A stretch of 50,140 nt of DNA from Acetonema longum DSM 6540 (GCF_000219125.1 NZ_AFGF01000079.1:1-50140), one strand, 5' to 3'. Numbered from the stretch's first letter, positions 24,326-36,284 are shown. The notes: generated by a model not told the origin, from the sequence alone. Numbers and translations are program-made.

Positions 24326-25412
24326 CCGGCAGGAGACAATGCGGCAAGCCGCCGCATTTTTTACCGGAGAAATTGATCGGCTGATCACCAAACCAGTGCG
24401 ACTGATGGAAGTGTGCGGCACCCATACTGTAGCCATTTTCCGGGCAGGCATCCGTCAACTGCTGCCGCCTCAGGTGGAACTGGTCAGCGGGCCGGGCTGC
24501 CCGGTGTGCGTCACGCCCAACGATTATCTCGACACTGCTGTGGCCTATAGCCGCTTGCCAGACGTTATCATCACCACTTTCGGCGACATGCTGCGGGTGC
24601 CGGGGTCGGCGTCCAGCCTGGCCGCGGAAAAGGCGGCCGGTTCTGACATTCGGATTGTTTATTCACCCCTGGAAAGCCTGGATATTGCCGCCGCCCATCC
24701 TGAAAAGAAGATTATTTTTCTGGCGGTCGGATTCGAGACAACGGCCCCCCTGGCTGCCGCTACCGTGCTGGAGGCCGAGAGACGCGGCCTTGCGAATTTT
24801 TACGTGCTGTCGGCGCATAAGCTGGTGCCGCCGGCTCTCAGTGCCCTGCTTGCCGACCGGGAGGTCAGGGTGGACGGCTTTTTATTGCCGGGGAATGTGA
24901 GCGCAATGATCGGAGAACAGCCTTATTGCTTCCTGGCAGAGAAATATCACCTGCCGGGGGTCATTGCCGGGTTTGATCCCCTGGACATCCTGCAGTCGGT
25001 ATACATGCTGGCCAGGCAGATCCATGCCAGCACGGCCATAGTGGAAAACCAATACCGCCGTATCGTCAGACATGAAGGCAATCCGGCGGCGCGGCAGGTA
25101 CTAACCCAAGTCTATGAAACTGTCGATGCGGCCTGGCGGGGCATGGGGGTTATCCCGGCTTCGGGACTGGGAGTCAATGACAGGTATCGTCGTTTTAACG
25201 CTTTGGCCGCTTTGCCGCTTCAGGTGGAAAAGGCCTCCGAACAGGCTGCCTGCCGGTGCGGTGAGGTTTTGCGCGGCATCATTAAACCAGCCGACTGTTT
25301 GTTATTTGGTAAAGCCTGCGTTCCCGAGCATCCGGTGGGATCCTGCATGGTATCGGTGGAAGGAACCTGCGCGGCCTGGTATAAATATGGAGCAGGAAAG
25401 TGGCAAGTTTGA
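24315..25412 (+). CDS. hypD: Hydrogenase maturation iron-sulfur protein HypD
   Basis: 365 aa. HypD, with a [4Fe-4S] cluster, is the scaffold on which the Fe(CN)2CO moiety is built together with HypC. The family motifs are MEVCGTHT, GPGCPVCVTP, TFGDMLRVPGS, FLAVGFETTAP and the C-terminal CRCGEVLRG and FGKACVPEHPVGSCMVSVEG with the conserved cysteines. Length is standard. It starts inside hypC and is followed by hypE after 58 nt. Confidence 0.97.
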   Translation: MLNNRQETMRQAAAFFTGEIDRLITKPVRLMEVCGTHTVAIFRAGIRQLLPPQVELVSGPGCPVCVTPNDYLDTAVAYSRLPDVIITTFGDMLRVPGSASSLAAEKAAGSDIRIVYSPLESLDIAAAHPEKKIIFLAVGFETTAPLAAATVLEAERRGLANFYVLSAHKLVPPALSALLADREVRVDGFLLPGNVSAMIGEQPYCFLAEKYHLPGVIAGFDPLDILQSVYMLARQIHASTAIVENQYRRIVRHEGNPAARQVLTQVYETVDAAWRGMGVIPASGLGVNDRYRRFNALAALPLQVEKASEQAACRCGEVLRGIIKPADCLLFGKACVPEHPVGSCMVSVEGTCAAWYKYGAGKWQV

Positions 25413-25470
25413 ATAGTGTGGTTAACATCCTGGTAGTGCGTGTTTTTCTGCAGTGTGGAAGGTGGCAGGT

Positions 25471-26499
25471 ATGAATAATATGAATGATATAAATGATAAA
25501 CGGATTCGGCTGGCCCACGGCAGCGGCGGCAAGTTGAGCCATGATCTGGTGACAGGCGTGATGCTGCCCGCTTTCGCCAACGCAGCGCTGAATGAACTCC
25601 ATGACGGCGCCAGGATTAACATGCCGGGAGTTAAACTGGCATTTACTACCGATTCTTATGTGGTAAAGCCCTTGTTTTTTGCCGGCGGTAACATCGGCAA
25701 GCTGGCGGTTTGCGGCACGGTCAATGATCTGGCCATGTGCGGCGCCGATCCCCACTACCTTTCCGCCGGATTTATTATCGAAGAGGGGTTTCCGGTTGCC
25801 GACCTGATCCGGATTGTCGAGTCCATGCAGGCAGCTGCTTCGGAAGCGGGTGTTGCTATTGTCACCGGAGACACCAAGGTGGTGGAAAAAGGTGCGGTTG
25901 ACGGCATCTATATCAATACCGCCGGCATTGGCGCGGTCATCGATGGGACCGGCATATCTCCGACGCGGGTTCGGCCGGGACAGGACATCATACTCAGCGG
26001 TCCGGTGGGTAATCATGCGGTAGCGATTATGGCTCTGCGCCATGGCCTGGTACTGCCGCAAACAGTGACCAGTGACTGTGCGCCCTTAAATGGACTGGTA
26101 AAAGAACTGTTGTCGGCTGTTCCCGATGTTGCCGTACTTCGCGATCCCACCAGGGGCGGCCTGGCGACAACCCTTAATGAAATCGCCCAACAGGCGGCTG
26201 TAGGGATTCTCGTCGAAGAAGCGGCGATTCCGGTTCAGCCCGAGGTAGCGGCGGCGTGTGACATCCTTGGCTTTGATCCGCTTTATCTGGCCAACGAGGG
26301 GAAAATGATAATTTTTTCCCAGCCTCAGGCCAGTGAACGGCTGCTGGCTATTTTGAAAGGGCATAAATACGGCAAAGAGGCCGGTATTATCGGTAAGGTT
26401 ACCGACTCTCCGGCGGGACAGGTCGGTCTGCGGACCTTAATCGGCGGCATCAGGCTTTTGGATATGCCGGTAGCCGATCAGCTTCCCCGAATTTGTTAG
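25471..26499 (+). CDS. hypE: Hydrogenase maturation protein HypE
   Basis: 342 aa from the ATG at 25471, with AAGGTGG just upstream; an in-frame ATG at 25480 is also possible. HypE takes the carbamoyl group from HypF on its C-terminal cysteine and dehydrates it with ATP to a thiocyanate that donates CN. The last residues are PRIC, as required. Other features are LAHGSGGKLSHDLV, the AIR-synthase-like DSYVVKPLFFAGG, ITGDTKVVEKG-like VTGDTKVVEKG and RDPTRGGLATTLNEIA. It is the last gene of the hydrogenase operon; a terminator follows 20 nt later. Confidence 0.97.
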   Translation: MNNMNDINDKRIRLAHGSGGKLSHDLVTGVMLPAFANAALNELHDGARINMPGVKLAFTTDSYVVKPLFFAGGNIGKLAVCGTVNDLAMCGADPHYLSAGFIIEEGFPVADLIRIVESMQAAASEAGVAIVTGDTKVVEKGAVDGIYINTAGIGAVIDGTGISPTRVRPGQDIILSGPVGNHAVAIMALRHGLVLPQTVTSDCAPLNGLVKELLSAVPDVAVLRDPTRGGLATTLNEIAQQAAVGILVEEAAIPVQPEVAAACDILGFDPLYLANEGKMIIFSQPQASERLLAILKGHKYGKEAGIIGKVTDSPAGQVGLRTLIGGIRLLDMPVADQLPRIC

Positions 26500-26518
26500 G
26501 TCCAATAAAAGATGTAAC

Positions 26519-26556
26519 AAAAAGCTTCCGGAGGTTAAGTTTCCGAAAGCTTTTTA
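26519..26556 (+). terminator. Intrinsic terminator after hypE
   Basis: Arms 26519-26531 (AAAAAGCTTCCGG) and 26543-26555 pair with one mismatch around an 11-nt loop and end in a T run. It closes the hydrogenase operon. Positions 26557-26853 hold no gene I can support; there is a GTGTGGGCGTAAACCCCCACA hairpin-like stretch at about 26601-26622, and otherwise AT-rich sequence. Confidence 0.8.
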
Positions 26557-26853
26557 TTATATATGTATAGATAGATATTTTTTTGTAGGATTTCCCGGTA
26601 GTGTGTGGGCGTAAACCCCCACATGCTTTTGAAAACGCCCAAGGATTACTTCCCCGTACAGTTCAAAATAATTAAACATTTGATTTGGAAAAATTATACT
26701 AAACTGCCGGCATGGCTGTAAGATGGATATACAAGGCGGCAGAATTGTGCTAAAATGAAAGCATTGCCGATGAATGGTGCATATAGTTTCCCGTTGGTGA
26801 CAAAACTAGCCATGACAAGCGCTAACAGCGAATATTATGTCGCAGGATTCGCA

Positions 26854-26882
26854 TTGACACGACTCATGGGATGAGCTACAAT
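26854..26882 (+). promoter_or_regulatory. Strong sigma-A promoter of wecA
   Basis: TTGACA (26854-26859), 17 nt, TACAAT (26877-26882): a consensus -35, correct spacing and five of six bases in the -10. Its -10 box covers the ATG at 26881, which rules that codon out as the start and points to the ATG at 26914. Confidence 0.8.
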
Positions 26883-26913
26883 GGGTTTTGTTAGAAACGA
26901 GGTGCAACATTTC

Positions 26914-27945
26914 ATGTTAGAAGTATATGTTCTGGCCTTTACCGTAGCCTTGATGGCGACGTATTTATTAACTCCTTATGTAAAAGAATTGGCGGTCCGG
27001 GTCGGCGCCATGGATGCGCCGGACGCACGCAAAGTGCATACCAGACCCATCCCACGAATGGGCGGTCTGGCGATTTATGCAGGGTTTATTCTGGCTTGCC
27101 TGGCCAGTTTGTACGTAAACCGGGAGATTCTTAGCCTGATGCTGGGCGGTACCGTGATTTTGGCAGTAGGTATTGTTGACGACATGAAGCAGATTTCCCC
27201 CAGGGCGAAACTGCTGGGACAAATTGCCGCTGCCGCAGTACTGGTGCTGTTCGGGATTCGTATTGAATGGCTGACGAATCCGTTTGGCGATATAATTTAT
27301 TTAAGCTATTTGTCCATCCCTCTGACCATCTTCTGGGTGGTGGGCCTGACTAACACCTTGAATCTGATTGACGGATTGGATGGGTTGGCTGCCGGTGTAT
27401 CCACTATCGCTTCCCTTACTATTCTCTTGGTAGCAGCCCAGCAGAACTTTTGGACGGTAGCAATTTTGACCGCGGCTTTGGCTGGCAGTGCTCTGGGATT
27501 TCTTCAGCACAATTTCAATCCGGCAAAAATCTTTATGGGTGATACCGGCAGTATGTTCCTTGGCTATATGCTGGCGGCAGTTTCGGTTCTGGGTACGGTG
27601 AAAAGCGCCGCTACCATTGCTCTGGTGGTGCCGGCGGTAGCCCTTGGGCTGCCGATTATGGATACGGCCTTTGCCATCATACGCCGTTATTTAAGCGGAC
27701 AACCTATCTTTAAGCCAGATAAAGGTCATCTCCATCACCGATTGCTGGCCATGGGGCTGTCCCAGCGCCAGGCGGTTCTCTTGATGTATTTGATCAGCGG
27801 CTGCCTTGGCGTCAGCGCCATCATACTGACACTGGTCAATCAAGTATCCGCCGCGTTGATCCTACTGGCGTTATTAGGATCAGCCGTTCTTGGCGCCAAA
27901 AAGATCGGCGTATTAAAAGGCTCCAATTCTTTGGGAACCCATTGA
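26914..27945 (+). CDS. wecA: Undecaprenyl-phosphate GlcNAc-1-phosphate transferase (WecA/TagO family)
   Basis: 343 aa from the ATG at 26914 (GAGGTG at 26899-26904); the in-frame ATG at 26881 lies inside the promoter -10 box. It moves a sugar-1-phosphate from a UDP sugar, usually GlcNAc, to undecaprenyl phosphate at the cytoplasmic membrane, the first step of lipid-linked polymer synthesis. About ten membrane segments are seen. The acidic motifs of the polyprenyl-phosphate transferase family are VGIVDDMKQISP, TNTLNLIDGLDGLAAG and FMGDTGSMFLGY, and GHLHHRLLAMG is the C-terminal His motif. In a diderm it may serve outer-surface polysaccharide rather than teichoic acid. Confidence 0.93.
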   Translation: MLEVYVLAFTVALMATYLLTPYVKELAVRVGAMDAPDARKVHTRPIPRMGGLAIYAGFILACLASLYVNREILSLMLGGTVILAVGIVDDMKQISPRAKLLGQIAAAAVLVLFGIRIEWLTNPFGDIIYLSYLSIPLTIFWVVGLTNTLNLIDGLDGLAAGVSTIASLTILLVAAQQNFWTVAILTAALAGSALGFLQHNFNPAKIFMGDTGSMFLGYMLAAVSVLGTVKSAATIALVVPAVALGLPIMDTAFAIIRRYLSGQPIFKPDKGHLHHRLLAMGLSQRQAVLLMYLISGCLGVSAIILTLVNQVSAALILLALLGSAVLGAKKIGVLKGSNSLGTH

Positions 27946-27967
27946 GCTTTTTTCGCTTTTCATCTAT

Positions 27968-27987
27968 CGGCGGGCGTTTGCCCGCCG
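27968..27987 (+). other. GC-rich hairpin between wecA and wecB
   Basis: CGGCGGGC-GTTT-GCCCGCCG is a perfect 8-bp stem with a 4-nt loop, 22 nt after wecA. A T-rich stretch (TATTTTTTGTG) follows only after 13 nt, so it is a weak terminator or a mRNA-stabilising hairpin. Confidence 0.5.
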
Positions 27988-28028
27988 TTCCTGTATGATC
28001 TATTTTTTGTGTCAGGGAGTGGGAGAGT

Positions 28029-29189
28029 TTGGCGAAATTAAAAGTCATGACGATATTCGGCACCCGGCCGGAAGCCATCAAAATGGCGCCGGTGGTGCTG
28101 GAACTGGCGAAATATCCTGAGTGGATCCAACCGATAGTAGCAGTGACGGCTCAGCACCGGGAGATGCTGGATCAGGTCCTGCGGCTGTTTCAGATTAGAC
28201 CGAACTATGATCTGGATATTATGTGCCAGGGCCAAACCCTGTTTGACATTACCTGCCGGTCTCTTAACGGTCTGAATGCCGTACTGGCGTCAGAAAAGCC
28301 TTCTATTGTTTTGGTTCATGGCGATACGACCACCACTTTTGTAGCCGCTTTGGCGGCGTTTTACCACCAAATCCCGGTAGGGCATGTGGAGGCGGGACTG
28401 CGCACCGGGAATAAATATTCACCCTATCCGGAGGAAATGAACCGGAAACTGACCGGTTCCCTGACAGATATGCATTTTGCTCCCACTGCTACAGCCAAGG
28501 CCAATCTGCTGGCTGAAGCGGTAAATCCGGATACGATTTATGTTACCGGCAATACGGTCATTGATGCTTTAAAAGCCACTGTGGACCCCCGGTATACCTT
28601 TTGCGATCCTTTAGCGCGCATTCCTTTTGCCGCGAAGCGGATCATTCTGGTGACCACTCATCGCCGGGAAAATTTGGGCGAACCTATGCGGCATGTATAT
28701 CGGGCCTTGGCCCGGATTACGGCCGAATTTTCTGATGTGGAAATGGTCTTCCCGGTGCATAGGAATCCCCGGGTGCGGGAAGTGGTGCAGGCCGAGCTGG
28801 GGAATAATCCCCGGGTGCACCTGATTGATCCCCTGGAATATCAGCCCTTTGCCAATGCTATAGCCCGATCTTACCTGATACTGACGGATTCAGGCGGTAT
28901 TCAGGAAGAGGCGCCGGCTTTGGGCAAGCCGGTTCTGGTACTCAGGGATACCACCGAACGGCCGGAAGCTCTGGCAGCCGGAACAGTGAAGCTGGTTGGC
29001 ACATCCTGCGAGACGGTATATCGTGAAACAGCCCGGTTATTGTCTGATCCGGCTTACTACCGGATGATGGCCGAGGCATGCAATCCCTATGGCGATGGTT
29101 TGACGGCCTCTCGCATTGTCAAAGCCATTCTCTTTCGTTATGGACTAATTGACACTCAACCGGCGCCTTTCGCCTGCCAAACAAACTAA
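28029..29189 (+). CDS. wecB: UDP-N-acetylglucosamine 2-epimerase (non-hydrolysing)
   Basis: 386 aa from a TTG at 28029, with AGGGAG 9 nt upstream. It interconverts UDP-GlcNAc and UDP-ManNAc for surface polysaccharide synthesis. Family motifs are FGTRPEAIKMAPV, VTAQHREMLDQVL, HGDTTTTFVAA, HVEAGLRTGNKYSPYPEEMNR, TTHRRENLG, DSGGIQEEAPALGKPVLVLR and TERPEA. The length is standard. With wecA it supplies the start of a lipid-linked glycan; the pair lies directly before the atp operon in many Firmicutes. Confidence 0.96.
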   Translation: MAKLKVMTIFGTRPEAIKMAPVVLELAKYPEWIQPIVAVTAQHREMLDQVLRLFQIRPNYDLDIMCQGQTLFDITCRSLNGLNAVLASEKPSIVLVHGDTTTTFVAALAAFYHQIPVGHVEAGLRTGNKYSPYPEEMNRKLTGSLTDMHFAPTATAKANLLAEAVNPDTIYVTGNTVIDALKATVDPRYTFCDPLARIPFAAKRIILVTTHRRENLGEPMRHVYRALARITAEFSDVEMVFPVHRNPRVREVVQAELGNNPRVHLIDPLEYQPFANAIARSYLILTDSGGIQEEAPALGKPVLVLRDTTERPEALAAGTVKLVGTSCETVYRETARLLSDPAYYRMMAEACNPYGDGLTASRIVKAILFRYGLIDTQPAPFACQTN

Positions 29190-29307
29190 AACTGTATTAT
29201 TTTCGACTATCTTGTTAGACTAAGCAGGAATATGCAAAAGTATAACGAATATCTAAAATAGTTAAGTAAGAGAAAAACATAACATGCAAGAGATTCCTAT
29301 AAGACGA

Positions 29308-29410
29308 AGCGCTACGGGCAATAGCCCCTAACGGAAATGTCGGGGGAATGTCGGTAAAACGGACGTAGCTGCTGGCCTTTGAACAGGCGAATTGGGTACA
29401 ACCGGGGGTT
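29308..29410 (+). ncRNA. Possible structured RNA between wecB and the atp operon
   Basis: The 423-bp gap contains a GC-rich island in AT-rich surroundings. AGC-GCTACG (29308-29316) can pair with CGTAGC-T-GCT (29364-29373), nine pairs with one bulge. Inside are GGC/GCC at 29317/29324 and a duplicated AATGTCGG (29337 and 29347). Outside follow GCCT-TTGAAC-AGGC (29375-29388) and GGT-ACA-ACC (29395-29403), then GGGGGTTTGTTTTG. I tried to match it to c-di-GMP, T-box, ZTP, cobalamin, 6S and SRP patterns without success. It could equally be a remnant of a mobile element. The rest of the gap shows nothing I can identify apart from the promoter at 29550. Confidence 0.3.
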
Positions 29411-29549
29411 TGTTTTGTATTGGACAAAATAAGCCTCATTGTTTTTTGTAGGAATATTATAGGGATTCTAAATTTCAGAATTGAACTGATTCGATTGATT
29501 AAATGAATTGAATAATTAATTAATGCAAACTTTTCATTGGTGCTGAGTT

Positions 29550-29579
29550 TTGATAAAATAACTGATAACGGGCTACTAT
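29550..29579 (+). promoter_or_regulatory. Possible promoter of the atp operon
   Basis: TTGATA (29550-29555), 18 nt, TACTAT (29574-29579). The start would fall near the ATG at 29586, which favours the ATG at 29613 as the true start of the first gene. The match is moderate. Confidence 0.4.
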
Positions 29580-29612
29580 AAAGTTATGGAAAGTTTGGCA
29601 GAGGTGAGGCAG

Positions 29613-29849
29613 ATGGACGATGAGGACAAACGGTCCTATTGGACTCTCTTGGCGGCTGCTGGCAATATCAGCGTCATGTTTGCGGCCAATCTCCTCGTAG
29701 GGGTCTTGGCCGGCCGGGCGATTGACGGTTGGCTGGATAGCCGGCCTTGGGCCACAGCTGCCGGGGCATTGCTGGGATTTTCCGCTGCCATGTGGTCGGT
29801 AGTCAAGCTTGTTATCAAAGATAAGAAGGGTAAGATGCGGCATCGTTGA
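29613..29849 (+). CDS. atpZ: AtpZ/AtpI-family small membrane protein
   Basis: 78 aa from the ATG at 29613, with GAGGTG at 29601-29606; an ATG at 29586 is in frame but has no ribosome site. Two membrane helices are seen (about residues 8-32 and 42-65). GRAIDGWLDSRPWATAAGALLG is characteristic of the AtpZ/AtpI group that precedes atp operons. Members are thought to help c-ring assembly or magnesium entry; the precise role is unsettled. It overlaps the next gene. Confidence 0.85.
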   Translation: MDDEDKRSYWTLLAAAGNISVMFAANLLVGVLAGRAIDGWLDSRPWATAAGALLGFSAAMWSVVKLVIKDKKGKMRHR

Positions 29850-30273
29850 AGAACAGGATTTTTTTCTTACTGTAAAAGAAATTATGCTACAGATGATGCT
29901 GACTGGCGGGGCAATTGCACTGCTTTTAACTGTGGCCGGGTTTTCCCGGTTGGCGCCGGGATTTGTTCTGGGGGTAGCGGCAGGTATGTCCAATGGCTTG
30001 TTATTGAGCCATCAGCTCAAAAAAAGCGCTGTCTTGCCGCCTGAACGGGCTGTGGCTTCGGTGCAGTCCGGCTGGATAGTCAGAATGTCAGTGGCAGTCC
30101 TGCTGCTGGTCCTGTCGGTACTGTTTGCTCAAATCAATTTTCTGGCTGCTCTGGCGGGTTTTTTTCTGTTTCAGACTCTGCTTGTGATCAGAGCCGTCAT
30201 TTTTTACTTCCGCAGCTTTCCGAATCATTGTGATAACGTGAAAGAAAAAAAACAGTATGAAAGGGGTGAGTAA
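29809..30273 (+). CDS. atpI: ATP synthase subunit I (AtpI)
   Basis: Up to 154 aa with four hydrophobic helices (about residues 25-45, 48-66, 88-105 and 109-130). The length and position match AtpI, an assembly factor of the c-ring. The start is uncertain: the frame opens at a TTG at 29809 that overlaps atpZ by 41 nt, no good ribosome site precedes it, and the next ATG is at 29884 (129 aa). Translational coupling to atpZ is likely. The C terminus is polar and charged (CDNVKEKKQYERGE). It ends 6 nt before atpB. Confidence 0.75.
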   Translation: MLSKIRRVRCGIVEEQDFFLTVKEIMLQMMLTGGAIALLLTVAGFSRLAPGFVLGVAAGMSNGLLLSHQLKKSAVLPPERAVASVQSGWIVRMSVAVLLLVLSVLFAQINFLAALAGFFLFQTLLVIRAVIFYFRSFPNHCDNVKEKKQYERGE

Positions 30274-30279
30274 AAACAA

Positions 30280-30957
30280 ATGCATGGTACCGAACATATA
30301 GGACAACATACGGTAGTTACGCTGGGCGGTCTGATTTTTCACATGGACACCCTGATTATGACCTGGATTACTATGGCAGCGGTGATTCTGGTAGTGTTTA
30401 TCGCTACCCGCGGCCTGGAAAGAGGAGTGCCCAAACGGCGCTGGCAGGTCTTTATCGAAATGGTGGTAGAAGGCCTGATCGACCAGCTGGAAAAGACGGC
30501 GGGCCCCAAGGCCAAGCCGATTGCCCCTCTGATTATCACGCTCTTTTTATACCTGATGTTTGCCAACTGGCTGGGTCTGGTTCCGGGAGGATTTTCCTCG
30601 CCTACCGTTGACCTGAATACAACTCTGGGAATGGCGGTTATGATTGCTTTGTCGGTGCACGTGATCGGCGCGTCACGAAACGGCATCTCCCATTTTGGTC
30701 ATTTATTTCAGCCCCATTGGGTTTTTTTGCCCATTAATCTTATGGAAGAAATTTCAAAGCCTTTGACCATGTCCTTGCGTCTATTCGGCAATATTCTTGC
30801 CGGTGAGATTCTTTTAATTATCCTGTCCATGCTGGTGCCTTGGGTTGCTCCTACCGCCTGGCTGGCGTTCAGCGTATTTGTCGGCATAGTGCAGGCGCTG
30901 ATCTTTACCATATTGTCCATCGTCAGCCTGTCAGGCGCTTTCAAAGACCACCACTAA
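30280..30957 (+). CDS. atpB: ATP synthase subunit a
   Basis: 225 aa, ATG at 30280 with GAAAGGGGTGAG upstream. It forms the two half-channels for the coupling ion next to the c-ring. The essential Arg is in PLTMSLRLFGNILAGE, within the helix facing the c-ring, and the preceding NLMEEISKP stretch is typical. Five to six membrane helices are visible. The length is at the short end of the bacterial family, as is common in Firmicutes. Confidence 0.95.
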   Translation: MHGTEHIGQHTVVTLGGLIFHMDTLIMTWITMAAVILVVFIATRGLERGVPKRRWQVFIEMVVEGLIDQLEKTAGPKAKPIAPLIITLFLYLMFANWLGLVPGGFSSPTVDLNTTLGMAVMIALSVHVIGASRNGISHFGHLFQPHWVFLPINLMEEISKPLTMSLRLFGNILAGEILLIILSMLVPWVAPTAWLAFSVFVGIVQALIFTILSIVSLSGAFKDHH

Positions 30958-31016
30958 TCATTGATATAGTTTTACCGTCCCATTCTGAATTGATTTAAGG
31001 AAAGGAGGAGACTACT

Positions 31017-31265
31017 GTGGAGAAAGTTTATATTGCTGTGGCTTCCGCACTGGCTGCCGCACTTTGTGTCACTGTTGCCGCCAACTCCGCCGCTAAAGGT
31101 GACGCTAGTGTTGTTACCAAGGCGGTTGAAAGCGTGGCCAGACAACCAGAGGCAAAGAACGATATTCTGATGACCATGTTAATCGGGATAGGTTTGATTG
31201 AGTCGATACCCATTATTGCTGCGGTTATTGCTCTCGCACTGGTGTTTGCCAATCCGTTCATTTAA
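31017..31265 (+). CDS. atpE: ATP synthase subunit c, with an unusual helix 1
   Basis: 82 aa from a GTG at 31017 with AAAGGAGGAG upstream. It is the rotor-ring hairpin. The loop VARQPEAKNDI (residues 40-50) is canonical and the ion-binding Glu is E62 in GLIESIPII, followed by Ser63. Helix 1 departs from the usual GxGxGxG packing motif: it is Ala-rich (ASALAAAL, then AANSAAKGDAS). An ungapped alignment on the RQPEA loop puts Asp29 where sodium-type rings have Gln32 and where the Fusobacterium ring has Glu32. This gives a two-carboxylate arrangement (D29/E62/S63). Whether the coupling ion is Na+ or H+ cannot be settled from this alone. Confidence 0.95.
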   Translation: MEKVYIAVASALAAALCVTVAANSAAKGDASVVTKAVESVARQPEAKNDILMTMLIGIGLIESIPIIAAVIALALVFANPFI

Positions 31266-31376
31266 GTAATTATTATGTCGTGTGGAGCGGCGGGCTGTTG
31301 CGGGACTGTGGCAACGGTTCCGCGCCGTCGCTTCTTTAACACGCATAATAGGTAAGAAAGGGGAGAACCCTCGGTA

Positions 31377-31892
31377 ATGGAAGAAACATCGTTATTTTCT
31401 ATAAATCCGACGCTCATAGCGCAAATTATAAATTTTCTGCTTTTGCTGTTATTGTTGGCCAAAGTGGCCTGGAAGCCTCTGATTCAGATCATTGACGAGC
31501 GTAAAGCCAAGATTGCCGCTGATATCGATTCAGCCGAGCAGAACCGCGTTGCGGCTGCCGAGCTGAAAGCTGAGTATCAGAAGCACTTGGCCGAAGCCCG
31601 GGTGGAAGCCCAGGCTATTGTGGAAAAGGCCATCAAGCTGGCTGACCAGACCAAGGATGAGATTCTGACCGCTGCCCGTGCCGAACACGAGCGTCTCTTG
31701 AAGAGCGCTCAGGAGCAAATCGTCCGGGAGAGACAGCAGGCTTTACATGAAATCCGTAATGAGGTGGTGGCCATTTCCATTGCTGCCGCCGGCAAAATCA
31801 TCAGTCAGAATCTGAACAGCGATGTCAATGCCAAGCTGGTGGATGACTTTATCGCTAAATTGGACGACAAACAGGGTGGACTGTCATGCTAG
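31377..31892 (+). CDS. atpF: ATP synthase subunit b
   Basis: 171 aa, ATG at 31377 with a GAAAGGGGAG site upstream. It forms the peripheral stalk. An N-terminal membrane helix (about residues 10-30, IAQIINFLLLLLLLAKV) is followed by the typical WKPLIQIIDERKAKI and a long charged helix to the C terminus (KAEYQKHLAEARVEAQAIVE). It overlaps atpH by 7 nt. The 111-nt gap before it holds a GC-rich hairpin-prone stretch (about 31281-31330, GCGGCGGGCTGTTGC and CGCGCCGTCGC) that may adjust expression relative to the c subunit. Confidence 0.95.
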   Translation: MEETSLFSINPTLIAQIINFLLLLLLLAKVAWKPLIQIIDERKAKIAADIDSAEQNRVAAAELKAEYQKHLAEARVEAQAIVEKAIKLADQTKDEILTAARAEHERLLKSAQEQIVRERQQALHEIRNEVVAISIAAAGKIISQNLNSDVNAKLVDDFIAKLDDKQGGLSC

Positions 31893-32452
31893 GCGGTCAA
31901 TTAGCGACGAAATACGCCCAGGCCCTTTGCGAACTGGCTAAGGAAAAGGATTTGCTGGATGAAGTGGAGCAGGAATTGGGGATCGTCCGGAAAACTGCGG
32001 AGCAGTATAAGGATTTAGCTACCCTGCTGTATCATTACCAGGTGCCGGCTGAGGTGAAAAAAGACACGATTATGAAGATTTTTAAAGCTGATCTTCATGA
32101 TTTTGTCCTGAATTTTCTGTTGCTTTTGGTGGACAAACGCCGGATCAACGCTTTGCCGGACATGATTGACGCCTATACTCAGTTGGCCAACGCGGCCCGC
32201 AATATGATCGAGGCCGAAATCAAGACCGCCATGCCGTTAAACTCGCAGCAAGAAACTGCTTTGGCGGTTAAGCTAGGCAAAATGACCGGTAAAACCGTAA
32301 TTTTGAAAACCAGTGTGGACAAGAGCCTGATCAGCGGCGTAGTCGTAAAGATCGGCGACAGCCTGATTGACGGCAGCATAGCCCGCCGGCTGAAATCACT
32401 AGAAACCGCACTGTCCAACACGCAATTGACGAAGATTGGGGTGACAAGCTAG
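31886..32452 (+). CDS. atpH: ATP synthase subunit delta
   Basis: 188 aa, ATG at 31886 inside the end of atpF. It joins the peripheral stalk to the top of the alpha-beta hexamer. N-terminal helical domain with KYAQALCELAKEKDLLDEVE, followed by LLVDKRRINALPDMIDAY and the conserved C-terminal VDKSLISGVVVKIGDSLIDGSI, the latter diagnostic for delta/OSCP. Length is standard. The stop is adjacent to the atpA start codon. Confidence 0.95.
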   Translation: MLGGQLATKYAQALCELAKEKDLLDEVEQELGIVRKTAEQYKDLATLLYHYQVPAEVKKDTIMKIFKADLHDFVLNFLLLLVDKRRINALPDMIDAYTQLANAARNMIEAEIKTAMPLNSQQETALAVKLGKMTGKTVILKTSVDKSLISGVVVKIGDSLIDGSIARRLKSLETALSNTQLTKIGVTS

Positions 32453-34000
<1,548 letters not shown>

Positions 34001-34006
34001 TGCTAG

Positions 34007-36281
<2,275 letters not shown>

Positions 36282-36284
36282 CAA

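Noticed and set aside
26881-26913. An earlier in-frame ATG for wecA
   Set aside because: It lies within the -10 box of a near-consensus promoter, and the ATG at 26914 has a proper ribosome site.
29308-29410. Assignment of the structured segment to a known riboswitch
   Set aside because: Compared by eye with c-di-GMP, T-box, ZTP, cobalamin and similar consensus cores and found no match.
29215-29439. A 74-codon minus-strand open frame between wecB and the atp operon
   Set aside because: No promoter or ribosome site was seen, and it overlaps the potentially structured segment; I kept it only as an alternative explanation for that segment.
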